Source: Collariella sp. IMI 366227 (lineage: Eukaryota; Ascomycota; Sordariomycetes; Sordariales; Chaetomiaceae). From it: a stretch of 64,000 nt of DNA. The first letter of the stretch is position 1; every line of letters begins with the position of its first letter. The translations under genes were made by a program, and so were the position numbers. Below the pieces are notes generated by a model that had not been told where the DNA came from, did not search any database, and saw nothing but the letters and a program-made list of their open reading frames with translations. The stretch is taken from assembly GCA_027946355.1 (NCBI GenBank), contig JAPEUS010000020.1, positions 124,001 to 188,000 of the forward strand. Direction: 5' to 3'. Below are positions 10,960 to 21,249 of this stretch, piece by piece.

Positions 10960-11468
10960 GATAGTTGGGCCTTGGTGTCCAGGAGTGTGCTTTCCATTTG
11001 GCGTTGGTGTTCTTGAAATTGACGTTGACGTTCTTGAGATTGGCGATGTAGTTCTTCGATCGTCTTTTGCTGTCTGTCGACGACATTGCGTAGTTCGCTG
11101 ATTGCCTCCAGAAGTATCTGTAGTGACGTCTTCCCAGTCTCTGCCCGGCCGTTTACCCCATTCTCGCTTCCTGACACGCGTGCTCCTCTCGTCGCCGTAG
11201 CCCGCGTGCCCTCGCTTATGATCCGCCTCGACGTGGTGGTCGCACCCTCGATCGATTGCATGGCTTCGCGTACCTTCATGCTCGGCTTCGGGGCACGGCT
11301 CGGACGCTTCGGGGAGGGTGATTGGGCAGGCACCCCGTCAGCGATGCGTTGCTGCGTGCCGATATCACTTTCTTCTCCAGGCGTGACCATGATCACGTCT
11401 TCAACTTCGGTTCCAGGGCTTCGGGGCATGCCACGCCGCGCGGCGCCTCCTGGCGTCGCGTCGCGCAT
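10960..11468 (-). pseudogene. LINE A ORF1, N-terminal coiled-coil part
   Basis: Starting at the ATG at 11468, the minus strand reads a low-complexity acidic and basic region. It then reads a coiled coil (about residues 115-170) rich in Gln, Glu and Arg, with repeated QERQRQFQEHQRQ-like units. This layout matches the N-terminus of Tad-type ORF1 proteins. The homology ends at about 10960, exactly where the candidate copia LTR begins. The orientation fits the C-terminal ORF1 part at 7834-8420, so I read both as one gene split by an insertion. Confidence 0.65.
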
Positions 11469-12212
11469 CGCTCAGTTCCACCACTCTTTGGCCAAGAAAT
11501 TGCTCCAAAATCTCGATTGTCGTCCTCCTCATTCCCGATCCCGGGGTAACAGTTCTCTTAGTGGGGAGCCGACCTAAATAAGAAAGTGCGCTGCTCCGTA
11601 CCAGGTCCAGAAACACAGGCCGGCGATGACTCTCACCTCCCCGTGGTGCCGGCTGGGAACCTGTAAATGCCTTCAGATTCTCTGTTGTGTTGCGAGATGC
11701 ATTTGAAGTGGACGTGGTGGGGTGCGGGGCGGAAAAGTGGTTCTGAAGGTGGTCTGGTTCTGAAGGTGATGCGCGCGCAAGGAAGAGGCAGGAGAACAGA
11801 GAGAAACTGATGATATTGTTGTTTTGTTGGATGTTGGCGAGCGAGGAATTAAGCCGCCTACAGAGCCAAAGGTGTGGGCAATGTGGGGCGGTCTGGTCGG
11901 CAGGTGGCTGCGTGGGCGGTCAGCCCCGCAGCCGCAACAGAAGGTGATAGATTACGTTAGTGGGAGCCGCCAGCGCGTTTCGTTCTTGATGCATGCAGAC
12001 TGTTGCAGAATACATTGCATAAATTTCTTAAGATGCCTTGGATGCAACAAACTACTCTCATGGATTCAGTGTGATGGGCCATATAGTGTGAACCTTCCCG
12101 CGATGCCCTAGAAAAAGAGACCGTACCACCCCGCAATTAAGTCTGGATGAAGCTATTCCCACTCAACCCCCCCTCAGCTCCCATAACACGCCCCTGACTT
12201 ACCCACCAACCC
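11469..12212. other. LINE A 5' UTR region and intergenic DNA
   Basis: The first 150 bp or so probably belong to the LINE 5' UTR. The LINE 5' boundary was not resolved, and I see no gene in the remainder. Confidence 0.35.
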
Positions 12213-12922
12213 TCAAAACATCCATGGAACTTCCAACGCCCCCGCCTCCATTCCGGTAACACACCTCACCCTCTCCTCGTCCACCGCCTCGCCCAAACCG
12301 CCCAATCTAAAATACACCGTCCACGACTTCTTATGCCCCACCCAGGGATCGGTTTTGAAAAACTCGGACGTCGTCCTAATCTGGCCCCTCTCCCTCCGAA
12401 AAAACTGCGCCAGCTCCCCCAGCACTGACGGCGTCTGCACCCGGCCCGTACCATACACCACTGCAAGAATCTCGACCGTCCCGGTGTGGTCTCTCCACGG
12501 GGTGGTTCGCAGGGTGCTGAAAGAGCTGGGGCAGCCAGGCGGGGTTTTGTCGACGTGGGAGGTGGGCGTGATGCGAATGGTGATTTGAGGCGCGAATTGG
12601 GTTGCGTTAAAGAGGTAGAGGGCGGGGAGGGGTAATATTGGTAGAGGACGGTGAGGGTCTTGATGGTGCCGATGCTCGGGTCGGGGAGGAGGTTGGTGTG
12701 GATGGTGTGCATGTTGAGGGTAATGCTTTCGAAGGGTCGGAAGGGTGCGCCTTGGAGTTCGGCGGTGACGTTGACGCCGCCCCAGGTTGCGCCTAGGATG
12801 AGGAGGCGGGAGGGGGAGTCGGATTTGGGGTCTTGGGTGGACTTAACGGCCTCTTCGTAGGGGGCTGGGGTCGAGGTCGGTTTGTTGCTTGAAATCACCG
12901 TGGTCGTTAAGGGGCATTTTGG
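12213..12922 (-). pseudogene. conserved-looking hypothetical protein with frameshifts
   Basis: The minus strand reads LLILGATWGGVNVT and IKTLTVLYQY from about 12820 to 12635. After a one-base frame change near 12625-12635 it continues with LPALYLFNATQF, YGTGRVQTPSVLGELAQFF and KKSWTVYFRLGG to a stop at 12213. The two parts look like a duplicated fungal module in which a (W/Y)G-x-V-(N/D)-V-T or YGTG turn starts each unit and a KSxxVxYR strand ends it. I cannot name a family. A good ATG at 12917-12919 is in yet another frame, so at least two indels separate it from an intact gene. It is either a decaying gene or one hit by sequence errors. Confidence 0.5.
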
Positions 12923-14017
12923 AGAGTTTGGATTTGGAGTGCATCCTGCCGTCGGGAACTTTTTTTCAGTCTTCGGTGTTTATGGCTGTTGATGTCTCGA
13001 AGTTTTGGTTGCGAGGTCCTTTGTGTGAAGCAAAACATTGTGTTTCTCAAGTTGAGTAGTTGTCTGGTTTTGGATTTGTCTTATAATAATTGAACAAAGA
13101 CATGTACTCTGCCTCTGACCCTTGAAAGTCACGGGTCTTTGCATACTCGCATTCGCTTGCATTACTAGCGAATCCTTTGATGACGCGGTCGAGATCAACC
13201 GTCGTACGTTGGTTGGGGGCTCAATTGCGGGGAATTCAACCTCGCGAGCACTTGTGCAGTCTGCCTCGCAGGGCCAAGAAGTGCCATCCAAAACCAAAAT
13301 CCAATCAGGTCTTTGTGTCTGACTTCAAAGACAAGAGTAGTTAGTTGACTGACAGCCTCCAAAGGCCGTGAGGTAGCGTCGTGGCGGGTTGCCTCTTCGA
13401 CAGGCGATGGCTCCATAGGGGCAATGAGCAAACCTGATGAAGCTGTCAACTCATCAACCAAGGCTCGTCAATTATCATTTCACCTTGCGCGTTTCTAGAT
13501 TGTAACAAGGTAAGTTTCTGTAAGATTCCCCTAATTCCATAGAGGCCTCCCAATTAGGAGTTGGAAGATTGAATCTTGTACAACGACCATTGTCGAGGAA
13601 ATCTCGATGGTGTTGTCGTCAGATTATACTAACATGTTGTTTCGTATTGTGTCAACTTGCAAATAAAAAGAAAACTGCAATTCTCGAGATATGTTGCAAC
13701 ATGGGGCTTGGAGCAATGGCGGACGGCGACAATGTTCAGAAAGGAAATCTCTACTTGTTGAGGTGGTGCCTAAAAGCTCTTCTCAACCTCCCTACGGGCG
13801 TGCCCATCCTTTGCCCATCATCCCCATCTCTATCCCCATCTGAGTCCGCCTGCATTAACAGTGCCCAGCACCGCTGTCTCGCCGCCGGCTCCTTTTCCAA
13901 AAGCCCGCTGCTTCGTCCCTTGGCAAATAAACAACGTAACGAACGGAGGCAACTGAATGCCAGGATACACCTCGCCCACATCCAAAATGAGGTCTCAGTG
14001 TTATTAATTGCCAATGA
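12923..14017. other. intergenic, nothing recognised
   Basis: Only short open frames without domain character occur on either strand. Part of it is probably the 3' region of the small secreted-protein gene that ends at 14018. Confidence 0.4.
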
Positions 14018-14520
14018 TTAAAAATTGACGTTGCAGCCGTACGCGTACACCTTCTGCTGTGGTTTTGTTGTGGGTTGGGAATTGAGGGACTGATGTTTGG
14101 TTTTACAGACCCAAGCTTGTCTTCCCACGGCCAGGGTACAAGCATGACCGGAATTGGACGACGATTTTCGAGCTTCGCCCCCTTGCTCTCGTCCATCAAG
14201 CCAGGAAAGCACATTACTTGAATATTCTCGTAGACGCTGACGGAGAACGTGTTCTTGAGGGCCGCGAAATTGTTGTTGAACACCAGTGCCAGGTAGTCTG
14301 TGACGGCCCCGAAGGCTTCGGGCACCTGGACGACTAGGTTGCAGTAGTTCTTCTGGGGCTCGGCGGGACAGGCTGAGGTGCACCAGGGGCAGAAACGGTT
14401 GGGAACTGGTGGGGCGGAGATTGTGGAGGTGATGGACGTCGTTGTTGTCGAGGATGGTGTGGTGGTGATTGAGGTGATGGCTGGCAGGAGGAGGAGTGAG
14501 GAAATGAGTTGAGGCAACAT
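14018..14520 (-). CDS. small secreted cysteine-containing protein (one intron)
   Basis: The ATG at 14520 gives MLPQLISSLLLLPAITS, a typical secretion signal, then a Thr/Ser-rich stretch. A mature domain follows with cysteines in FCPWCTSACP, NYCNLVV and VMCFPG. An intron is predicted at 14106-14057 (GTAAAA donor, CAG acceptor, about 50 bp). The second exon adds KVYAYGCNVNF and a stop at 14018, contributing one more cysteine and giving about 150 residues. Secretion and possible disulphides are inferred from the sequence. I do not recognise a family; small secreted proteins of this kind include surface proteins and candidate effectors, but no such role can be claimed here. Confidence 0.6.
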
Positions 14521-14892
14521 CTTTGTTGCTGGTGGTGTTTGTTGTGATGCGAAGTGCTGGTGGTTTGGAAATGTTGCGGTTTGAGAGGGTGCTAGAAAGG
14601 TAACGTGTGAGGTTGTCGTCACAAACTCAGGAGCAGGCGGGAATTTTGGGATATAGATGTGCTGAGTTGTGAGAGCAAGATCTCATCTCACTGTGGCTCA
14701 GGGCCTCGATGGCTCAGACATCCACATTGGTCCTTGCAGGAGGTGGTGTATCAAAGGAACTTCAAGTTTGATATAAAGATTATAACGCTGAAAGACAAAG
14801 GAAACGGAGTGACTGACAAGAACCTCTCAAGGGAAAAATGCTGCGATGAACTCCAAAACCAGCAATACAAGAAAGACCTCAAGCCTCCAATC

Positions 14893-16161
14893 CTAAGTAC
14901 GACTTCGACTTCTCCGCCTTGAGCCCCCATGTTTATCCTCTCCACTCATCCTATTTCTACTCCTGCTCCTGCTCCTGCCACTCCCTCGAGGGCTAGGCCG
15001 TGCAATCAGCTGCCAGTACTGCCTTTGTCGAAGTTCTGGCAGCCCCGTGTAGTCAGTCCAGACAATCTCTTCCTCTGCCCAGGGGGCATCATCCGGAATC
15101 AATACTGCCACATGCACGCCATCACCCTCGTGGGGACTGGACCGCGCTGGCTGGGTGACGAACACCGACGACCTCACCTTGGAGCCCTCTGTTCTCACAG
15201 GAGTGATGGTGGTAGATTTAACGTTCTCTAGGACGGATCTTCGAGCATGAAGAAGAGCCAGAAACTGGGGTATCGTTGCGGAGATGGCGTCAGCATCAGC
15301 CAGCCTCGGCTCCCGGTTTCGACTTGGAGACCGCAGGGATGAGGTTGGTCTTTCGCTGTGGCCCAGCTTTATGTATCTCGGCCCCCTGCTTGGATTCGCC
15401 GTCCAGTTAAAGCTCCGATCATCCGCCTTGTCTTCAGCAAACACCGCCTTCCGCCGGATCCTCTTGTCTGTTCTCATCTTAACCAAAACTGCACTAGGCA
15501 CGTCGCGCATGGCAGCAACGGGCCGGATGCCAACCGCCTCCCCCTCCTCGCCAAAGAGCACCTTGTAAAGCGTCACCGACCCCGACAAGCCCTCCTCAGT
15601 CCACGTCAGAGCAGCCAGGTAGTCGCACGCGCCGTCGTATTTGCTCAGGTCGAAGAGCTCGTTCTCGGATCTCTCGAGCTCGCGTCGAGGGAGCTTGCTG
15701 GGCGGTAGGGACCCTGGTTGGCAATAGAGGTAAAGGGAGCGCTTCGACTCCATGAAGTCGAGACGACGAGCCGAGTGGAAGAGGTTATGGGCAGACTCGA
15801 CGACGCCGCCAACTTCGACGTCGATGTTGCCGGGTAGGCCGGCTCGGACGGAGCGGAGGGGTGCGAAGATCTTGTTGAGACGGGAGCTCCGTGGGTTGGT
15901 ACGCGGTGGGAGGATGGCTTCGTCGAAGGTGGTCCAGTCGAGGAATCCGGGAATTGTCGGGTTTGAAGGGTGCCTGGTTGCGGTTGCGCCGAGGGTTTTC
16001 GAGTTGATCTCAGCTGAGATTGGAATATCTTGATCTAGGGCGACTGTTGAAGGTTGAAGTTGGGTGTCATGGATTTCACTACTTTTGACTGGACTCTCGG
16101 AGTTGAGATCGCCGCGGATTTTGTAGTTTACCGAAGGCTGGTTGTCGAGTGTTGCGGACAT
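14893..16161 (-). CDS. uncharacterised protein with RS-rich C-terminus
   Basis: The start MSATLDNQ at 16161 is preferred; the frame stays open upstream to 16329 (478 codons in all), but that extension is low complexity. The central part (about 120-270 from this start) contains SLYLYCQPGSLPPSKLPRRE, a cluster of acidic and aromatic residues and CDYLAALTW. The C-terminus is rich in Arg-Ser pairs (SGRSRSRSRNR, SRRRSRSRT), as in splicing-associated or nuclear proteins. There is no intron and no stop within 420 codons. I know of no named family. The RS tail suggests a nuclear location, which is inference only. Confidence 0.6.
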   Translation of the reverse strand: MSATLDNQPSVNYKIRGDLNSESPVKSSEIHDTQLQPSTVALDQDIPISAEINSKTLGATATRHPSNPTIPGFLDWTTFDEAILPPRTNPRSSRLNKIFAPLRSVRAGLPGNIDVEVGGVVESAHNLFHSARRLDFMESKRSLYLYCQPGSLPPSKLPRRELERSENELFDLSKYDGACDYLAALTWTEEGLSGSVTLYKVLFGEEGEAVGIRPVAAMRDVPSAVLVKMRTDKRIRRKAVFAEDKADDRSFNWTANPSRGPRYIKLGHSERPTSSLRSPSRNREPRLADADAISATIPQFLALLHARRSVLENVKSTTITPVRTEGSKVRSSVFVTQPARSSPHEGDGVHVAVLIPDDAPWAEEEIVWTDYTGLPELRQRQYWQLIARPSPRGSGRSRSRSRNRMSGEDKHGGSRRRSRSRT

Positions 16162-17067
16162 CTTGAAAGCCCTGCGCTCTGGCAGTGTTGAGTCGCTTGT
16201 GGTATACATTCGAGATAAGAAAGGGAAAAGGAGAGAAAAGCGACGAGTAACAGGAAAATCCGAATTTATTTTAAGATGAACAGACACCTGTCTGCCGAAC
16301 ACCGACTCTTGAGCTGAAAATGGACTCAAATGGTCATGTGGGCAACCGGATGGTGGTCATTCTCACAACTATGAATTGGGCAAACTTGATGCTGATTTGA
16401 GCGGCACCCAGTGCCCACCCCAGGGGGGCCATGGTTCTCATCGCTTGGTGCTGCTGGGAATCAGAAGGCTGCCGGCTTTGGGCACAGGTAGCTGCGAAGG
16501 TTGATGCCCAGGGCACACTTCATGGTCTTCGTGCATTTAAGAGGTCAAGATCTTCAGCTTGACATGCTGTTTAAGAATCTTTTGCGGCAGGTGTGAGAAC
16601 AGTCACCAGTGAGGTGAGACAAGAAAATAGCAGGGAGGCAACCTGTCATCTCAGAGTGATCAGGCGAGTCAGCTGCATCGTCCATTCAGCGCAAAGTGTG
16701 ATCGATGTAGTTGAAAAGGGGGGGCGGCAGTGCCGCGTGTCTGGCTGGGCACACTTAACCGGAAACAGCAAAGTCTGCCCCCCAAGGCGACCTGTTAGGT
16801 TGAGAACGGTCTGCTAACAGAATCAGCCGAGGGATTCAAGGAGATCTGTTAGTGAAACAAAACTGTTCTTGGCGTCGTATTTTCGTATTTCGCGTTTGCT
16901 CTTGAAGCACACACTTCCCGATTGGGCTCAGCTGAGATCCAGGGCTTCGTCATCACCAATATTCCAAGAGGCACACCATCAAGGTATTTCATGGCTTTTT
17001 TTCCATTTCAAGTTCCACAATCGAAATCAGATATGGGTGTCTTGAGAACGCGTTTCAATTCTCAACC
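16162..17067. promoter_or_regulatory. intergenic region between divergent genes
   Basis: The RS-tailed gene leaves to the left and the MFS gene to the right, so both promoters must lie here. No specific site could be assigned. Confidence 0.4.
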
Positions 17068-18804
17068 ATGAACGCCCACCGCGCCGACGACATCGAGGCC
17101 GAGCCGCTGCTCGCGCCTGAGGACCGTGACTCGATTGAGATTGTCGACAGCGAGACTGGAGCAAATGAAGTCCCAATCCAGGCTGAGTCTGACCATGGAG
17201 CCTCAGCCTTCCCCAGAAGCCATAGACGGCGTGGGTTTGCTTCGTTCGGCGCTCGCTTTCAGGCTCAGAAGCACAGCAGCATCGTCCTGCTGCTGGCCGT
17301 TCTGATGTTTGCCGTTGTCACAAGTGGGATGCTCATCCTAATCCCAATCTTCCGCCTAATGGAGGACGCCATCTGCCATGCCTACTACAAGAAGGGCATG
17401 TTCGAACCCATCGATGAGCGCTTGTGCAAGGTCGAGGGTGTGCAAAAAGAGCTGGCCTATCTGGGAGCCTTGTCGGGGTTGCTTCATGTTGTGGTTACTT
17501 TTCTTGCTACACTGCCTTACGGTGTGCTTTCAGATAGGTAAGTTAGTTTTGGGGGAAAAAGCAGTGACAACTTGACTGACCCCAAAACAGACTTGGACGC
17601 AAGCTCGCCTTTACCCTCGCCTACGCCGGCACTGTCCTGGCATTTGGATGGGGTCCGTTGATGCTGGTCATTGGCGACACACCGCATGTCTATCTTGCTC
17701 CTTTAGGCTCCATATTCTTCATTATCGGCGGCGGTATTCCTGCCGCAATGAACACCCTACATTCGATGGTCTCTGATATCAGCTCCGAGGCCGAGAGGTG
17801 AGCTCAAGTACCAGATATTGCCCCAGCTAAAGCTACGGCAGCTAATTCTTTTAGGGCTGCCGGCTTCCTGCGTCTCTCCTTTGGCGCCGTTTTTGGAACC
17901 CTTATCGGCCCTGTTACTGCCGGCCTCCTGATGGAACGCTTGGGACCATGGTTTCCCATCCTAACCGTGTTCTGCCTCACACCCTTGGTTTTCAGCCTCC
18001 TGCTGTTTATTCCCGAGACACTCCCAATCAAACTCCCAAGATTCCCCAGAACAGGAAGCACAACAGTCACTCACCGCCAAGATGCGCGAGGCGGCCCGGG
18101 AGCTGGGCGTCTCCTTCTCCCTACTCAAGAACCGCAACATCCCGCTCTTCCTGCCGGCATTCCTCATTGGACCCGCTATGTTCACCGCGTACTCATCAAC
18201 CCTCGCCCAACACATGAGCACCTACTTTGGCTGGACCCTCGCCCAGACCAATTACCTCCTCTCACCGCTCACCCTGCTAAAGCTCATCATGATTGCCTTC
18301 CTCCCCAGTGCAACGGGCTTCTTGACCAACCCCTCCGGACGCTTTCGGCTGTCTGTCTTTTCCAAGGACCTCCTTCTCATCAGGGTATCACTTGTCTTTC
18401 TTATTTCCGGGGCAGTTATTGAAGGGTTTAGTAGAAGCTTCGCACCGTTCCTTGTCGGTCTTACCATCGGCACTCTGGGCGGTTCGGACGGCCCCTTTCT
18501 CCGAGCGGCCGTGACAGCGTATGTTGAGCCGAACCAGACCTCGCGTTTGTATGCATTGATCAGTATGATGGAGACGAGCGGGGCAATTTTTGGGGGGCCA
18601 GTGCTGGCGTGGTGTTTTAGTGTTGGGTTGTCGAAGAAGGGAGCTTGGATTGGTTTGCCGTGGTTCTACGTGGCTGGGCTTTTGGTGGTGGCACTGAGTC
18701 CGCTGATGTTCTTGAGAAAGCCGAAGAAGAGAGATGTGCCGTCGGAGACTGTGGGTGAGGAGAGTGAAGGTCTGGGGTATCAGTCAGCGGATGAGCAAGT
18801 CTAA
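17068..18804 (+). CDS. MFS transporter (two introns, one apparent frameshift)
   Basis: The ATG at 17068 starts a cytosolic, acidic N-tail, then the first membrane helix at about residue 72 (IVLLLAVLMFAVVTSGMLIL). The MFS signature LSDRLGRKLA spans the first exon junction. Introns are 17538-17590 (GTAAGT...ACAG) and 17798-17854 (GTGAGC...TTTTAG). Exon 3 continues with FLRLSFGAVFGTLIGPVTAG and FIPETL, then shifts by one base near 18035-18045 into the frame that reads REAARELGVSF and five or six more helices to the stop at 18804. The product would be about 540-555 residues with 12 helices. No intron can explain the shift, so it is a mutation or sequence error. Similar fungal proteins are drug or small-solute exporters; the substrate is unknown. 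Confidence 0.8.
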
Positions 18805-19330
18805 ACCGGCAAGGTGGAAAACAATACGCTACCGGCTGACAAAACACTAACTCGAACCTTGTCTTACTCTCACAAGCCCGCCCCTAATAGACCACGATTG
18901 TAAGCAGCATTTGTCAGCACCTGTAGTGTCTTCCCCCGGGGCTTAAACCTCCAAAGCTTGTGGAACTTGACATTTCCGTCCCCCCAGTCATGGCCCTGCA
19001 GCTGGGTTTGGGGGCCGTTTCTTGGGGTTTTATTCGCCTGCGGCACAGCACACACCTCGTGCGGGGTGTTCGAGACATGTGTGGATACACTCAACCTTTA
19101 TGCAGCCCACGGCTTGATCTTTTGGCCGATGGCTACAGCAGGGGTTCATTAGAGCCATATGTAAGCCCGTCATTGCCCATGTCAGGTGCCAACCTCCTCC
19201 TCTCATGGTAGCGGCCGCTTGATCTCCCCCTTTTATATCTTCTACCCCCATCTCGTACTTCATACTCCGTCAATAATCCTCAAACCTCCTCTTCAAACCC
19301 CATTCCTCACCACTCCACACCAACCCCACC
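18805..19330. other. intergenic, probable SDR promoter
   Basis: A pyrimidine-rich stretch (about 19216-19330) lies directly before the start codon of the next gene, as is usual for fungal promoters and 5' UTRs. There is nothing else to report. Confidence 0.4.
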
Positions 19331-19921
19331 ATGCCCTCCTCCAAGACCATTCTCGTTGTCGGCTCCGGCCCCGGCATCGGCCGCGCCATAGCCACGCTTT
19401 TTGCCTCCAAGCGCTACACCAACGTTGCGCTCATCGCCCGGCGCGCCGACTCACTCCAGGCCGAGCAGGCTGCCATCGAACAGGCCACCGGATCTCACAT
19501 CACCGTCAAGACCTACCCCGTGGACATCACCGACAGCACTGCCCTCCTCAAGGCGCTCGACGACGCAGACGCCGCCCTCGGCAAGCCCGAGTGCGTTTTC
19601 TTCAACGCCGCGCGGGTCCTGCCCAGCGCCTTCTTCGAGCACGACGTCAAGGAGATCGAGTACGACCTCAAGGTACCTTCCCCTCACCAATTCCCCTTTC
19701 CAACTCCCCATACTAACAACCCTGCCCCAGATCAACGTCTCAGCCCTCTACCTCATTGCCCAGCGCTACATCCCTTACCTCACCACCCTCGCCAAAGACC
19801 CCTCTTCCAAGCGATCAATGTGCAGGGGCCGGTGTCGCCTGAGGAGGAGGAGAGAATCCGGGGAATATTGCGGGAAGACGTGGGAGTGGTTTGAGGGGAG
19901 AGGGTTTGAGGTTGCTATTTA
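19331..19921 (+). pseudogene. short-chain dehydrogenase/reductase with internal deletion
   Basis: The start reads MPSSKTILVVGSGPGIGRAI, with the Rossmann glycine motif of NAD(P)-binding SDRs. The first exon ends at 19672. The intron 19673-19730 has a perfect branch site TACTAAC. Exon 2 reads INVSALYLIAQRYIPYL and then jumps to VQGPVSPEE and, in another frame, GKTWEWFEGRGFEVAI, which is the usual C-terminus of this SDR subfamily. The 50 or so residues expected between them, where the catalytic region lies, are absent, and one or two single-base shifts follow. I read it as a dead or dying enzyme gene. The splice signals are intact, so inactivation is probably recent. Confidence 0.7.
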
Positions 19922-20492
19922 AGGGGTTTTGGGGTTTGAACGTTATGATGTGGGGGAGATGTTAGATGGATCATGGATGGAACATCTCGGGTTCGGTAAT
20001 AATCTTCTTCCGCCCATGTCTCTTTCTTAGAAACACCACACTTCAAGGATCCATTGTTTGGTAGAAGTGCAGTCAAATCATTGAAGGGTTTCAAACACGT
20101 TATGCCCACGAAAGAAATGGGCTTGCATGTGAGAATTTGCAGAGCTGAGAGGGAGAGAGAGGGAGGACCACGTTGTGAGAATGGGGACTCGAAGACAGTA
20201 TCAGTTAGAATCAGCTTAAGCACTATCAGCCCATCTGGAGGAGATGAAGAGTGAAGACATGACGTTCATGATTCCTCAAGTTCAAAACGGATTGTTAATG
20301 TTGTAAGTGGAGTCGGGACTGGAAAGCCGGGTGGTGGAGCTTTTGTTGATGAGCGACCTCTCAGGCCTGAGGGACCCCAAGAACGAGAATTTTGATTTGG
20401 CAAAAATAAAAGAAAGATTGTCTGGTTGTTGATAGCTGAGCCGAAAGCTCAGCCTCTGAGGTGTCATCAAGGGCAAAATAAAACAATTTCAG
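19922..20492. other. intergenic, nothing recognised
   Basis: Contains a short GA-rich stretch at 20143-20163 and no gene-like frame. Confidence 0.4.
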
Positions 20493-20582
20493 GGGGCCAC
20501 CCGGGGATTGAACCCGGGACCTCTCGCAGTGATGCTTGGGTTGGAACCCTAAGCGAGAATCATACCACTAGACCAGCGGCCC
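20493..20582 (-). tRNA. tRNA-Pro (AGG) with intron
   Basis: On the minus strand the acceptor GGGCCGC pairs with GTGGCCC. The D-arm contains GGTCTAGTGGTATGA, and the T-arm reads CCGGG-TTCAATC-CCCGG. The anticodon stem is CTCGC/GCGAG with loop TT-AGG-G, giving anticodon AGG. An 18-nt intron (about 20529-20546) sits one base after the anticodon, the canonical position for nuclear tRNA introns. Confidence 0.92.
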
Positions 20583-20647
20583 TTGTTCTGAAGCTGTGAT
20601 GTAGCGGCAATTACCATACCTCTTAATTGCGGTGGTAGCTACTCATG

Positions 20648-20747
20648 GATGGATGGATGGATGGATTTTATTTCGCCCGGAGGCACTAAGCCTATAGGGC
20701 CTTGACACGCTATGTACATCCGATTCCTCCGCCTTTTCCCTGACCTC
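20648..20747 (-). mobile_element. 100-bp 5'-truncated LINE A insertion with 13-bp target duplication
   Basis: The insert begins on the plus strand with a GATG repeat and reads TTTATTTCGCCCGGAGGCAC onward, nearly identical to the 3' end of the LINE at 4131 onward. It is flanked by perfect copies of GTAGCTACTCATG at 20635-20647 and 20748-20760. It lies only about 50 bp upstream of the tRNA-Pro gene, so tRNA-proximal insertion is possible. Confidence 0.9.
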
Positions 20748-20760
20748 GTAGCTACTCATG

Positions 20761-21249
20761 ACCATTCTTGCCCCTTAAAAACATCCTGTCAGAACCACCG
20801 GGTTTCCGGGCCGAAAATTGCGGTTGGATTTGGGGCCTTATTGGGCTCAGCCCCTTTGTCAAAAACTCCTCTCCTGGAAGACTAAACAGAAGACAATCAT
20901 TGAATCAAGAAATGTTCAATCGAACCCATCGCGAGAGCCCTCTTTGCCGTCTATTTGCTCCATCTTCTGGTGACCCATCACTCCCAACCACTCACCCTGC
21001 TGTTCCAACACATCCTACACTTGGTGAACAGGTACGGAGGTACCGCGACACCGGCTACGGCGAAGCGTGGCGGTGGACCAGGTTCTCGTGGGACATGCAG
21101 ACCCGTGGCACACCCCGTCTACCTTTTCCGGCCTGTCATAAATGAGGAGGCCAAAACTACGCTGGAGGCGACCGCAGGCGCTGCAGCTGATGAACACCAT
21201 GCCTGTTTCCAGGGAATGCAGAGCTTGGTCAACACCGCTAGACTGAAGC
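20761..21249. other. intergenic between the LINE A tail insertion and the F-box/LRR relic
   Basis: Small open frames only. A stretch reading NEEAKTTLEATAGAAADEHHA (about 21140-21200) may belong to the degraded gene downstream, but I cannot support it. Confidence 0.3.

Larger units (their letters stand above)
4127..11468 (-). mobile_element. Tad-clade non-LTR retrotransposon (LINE family A), interrupted
   Basis: Reading on the minus strand: ORF1 N-terminus (11468-10960), ORF1 RNA-binding part (about 8420-7834), ORF2 with endonuclease, reverse transcriptase and RNase H (7907-4412), then a short 3' UTR ending in a TCCA microsatellite tail at 4127-4140. ORF1 is split by a plus-strand copia remnant (about 8425-10954). 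The 3' terminal sequence recurs at 20648-20747. Target-site duplications could not be identified because the 5' end (upstream of 11468) is uncertain. Internal deletions and frameshifts make this copy inactive. Confidence 0.85.

Noticed and set aside
4080..11830. Target-site duplication for the full LINE A copy
   Set aside because: Sequence before the tail at 4127 (GTAACAACAT) was not found near the presumed 5' end, so no duplication is claimed.
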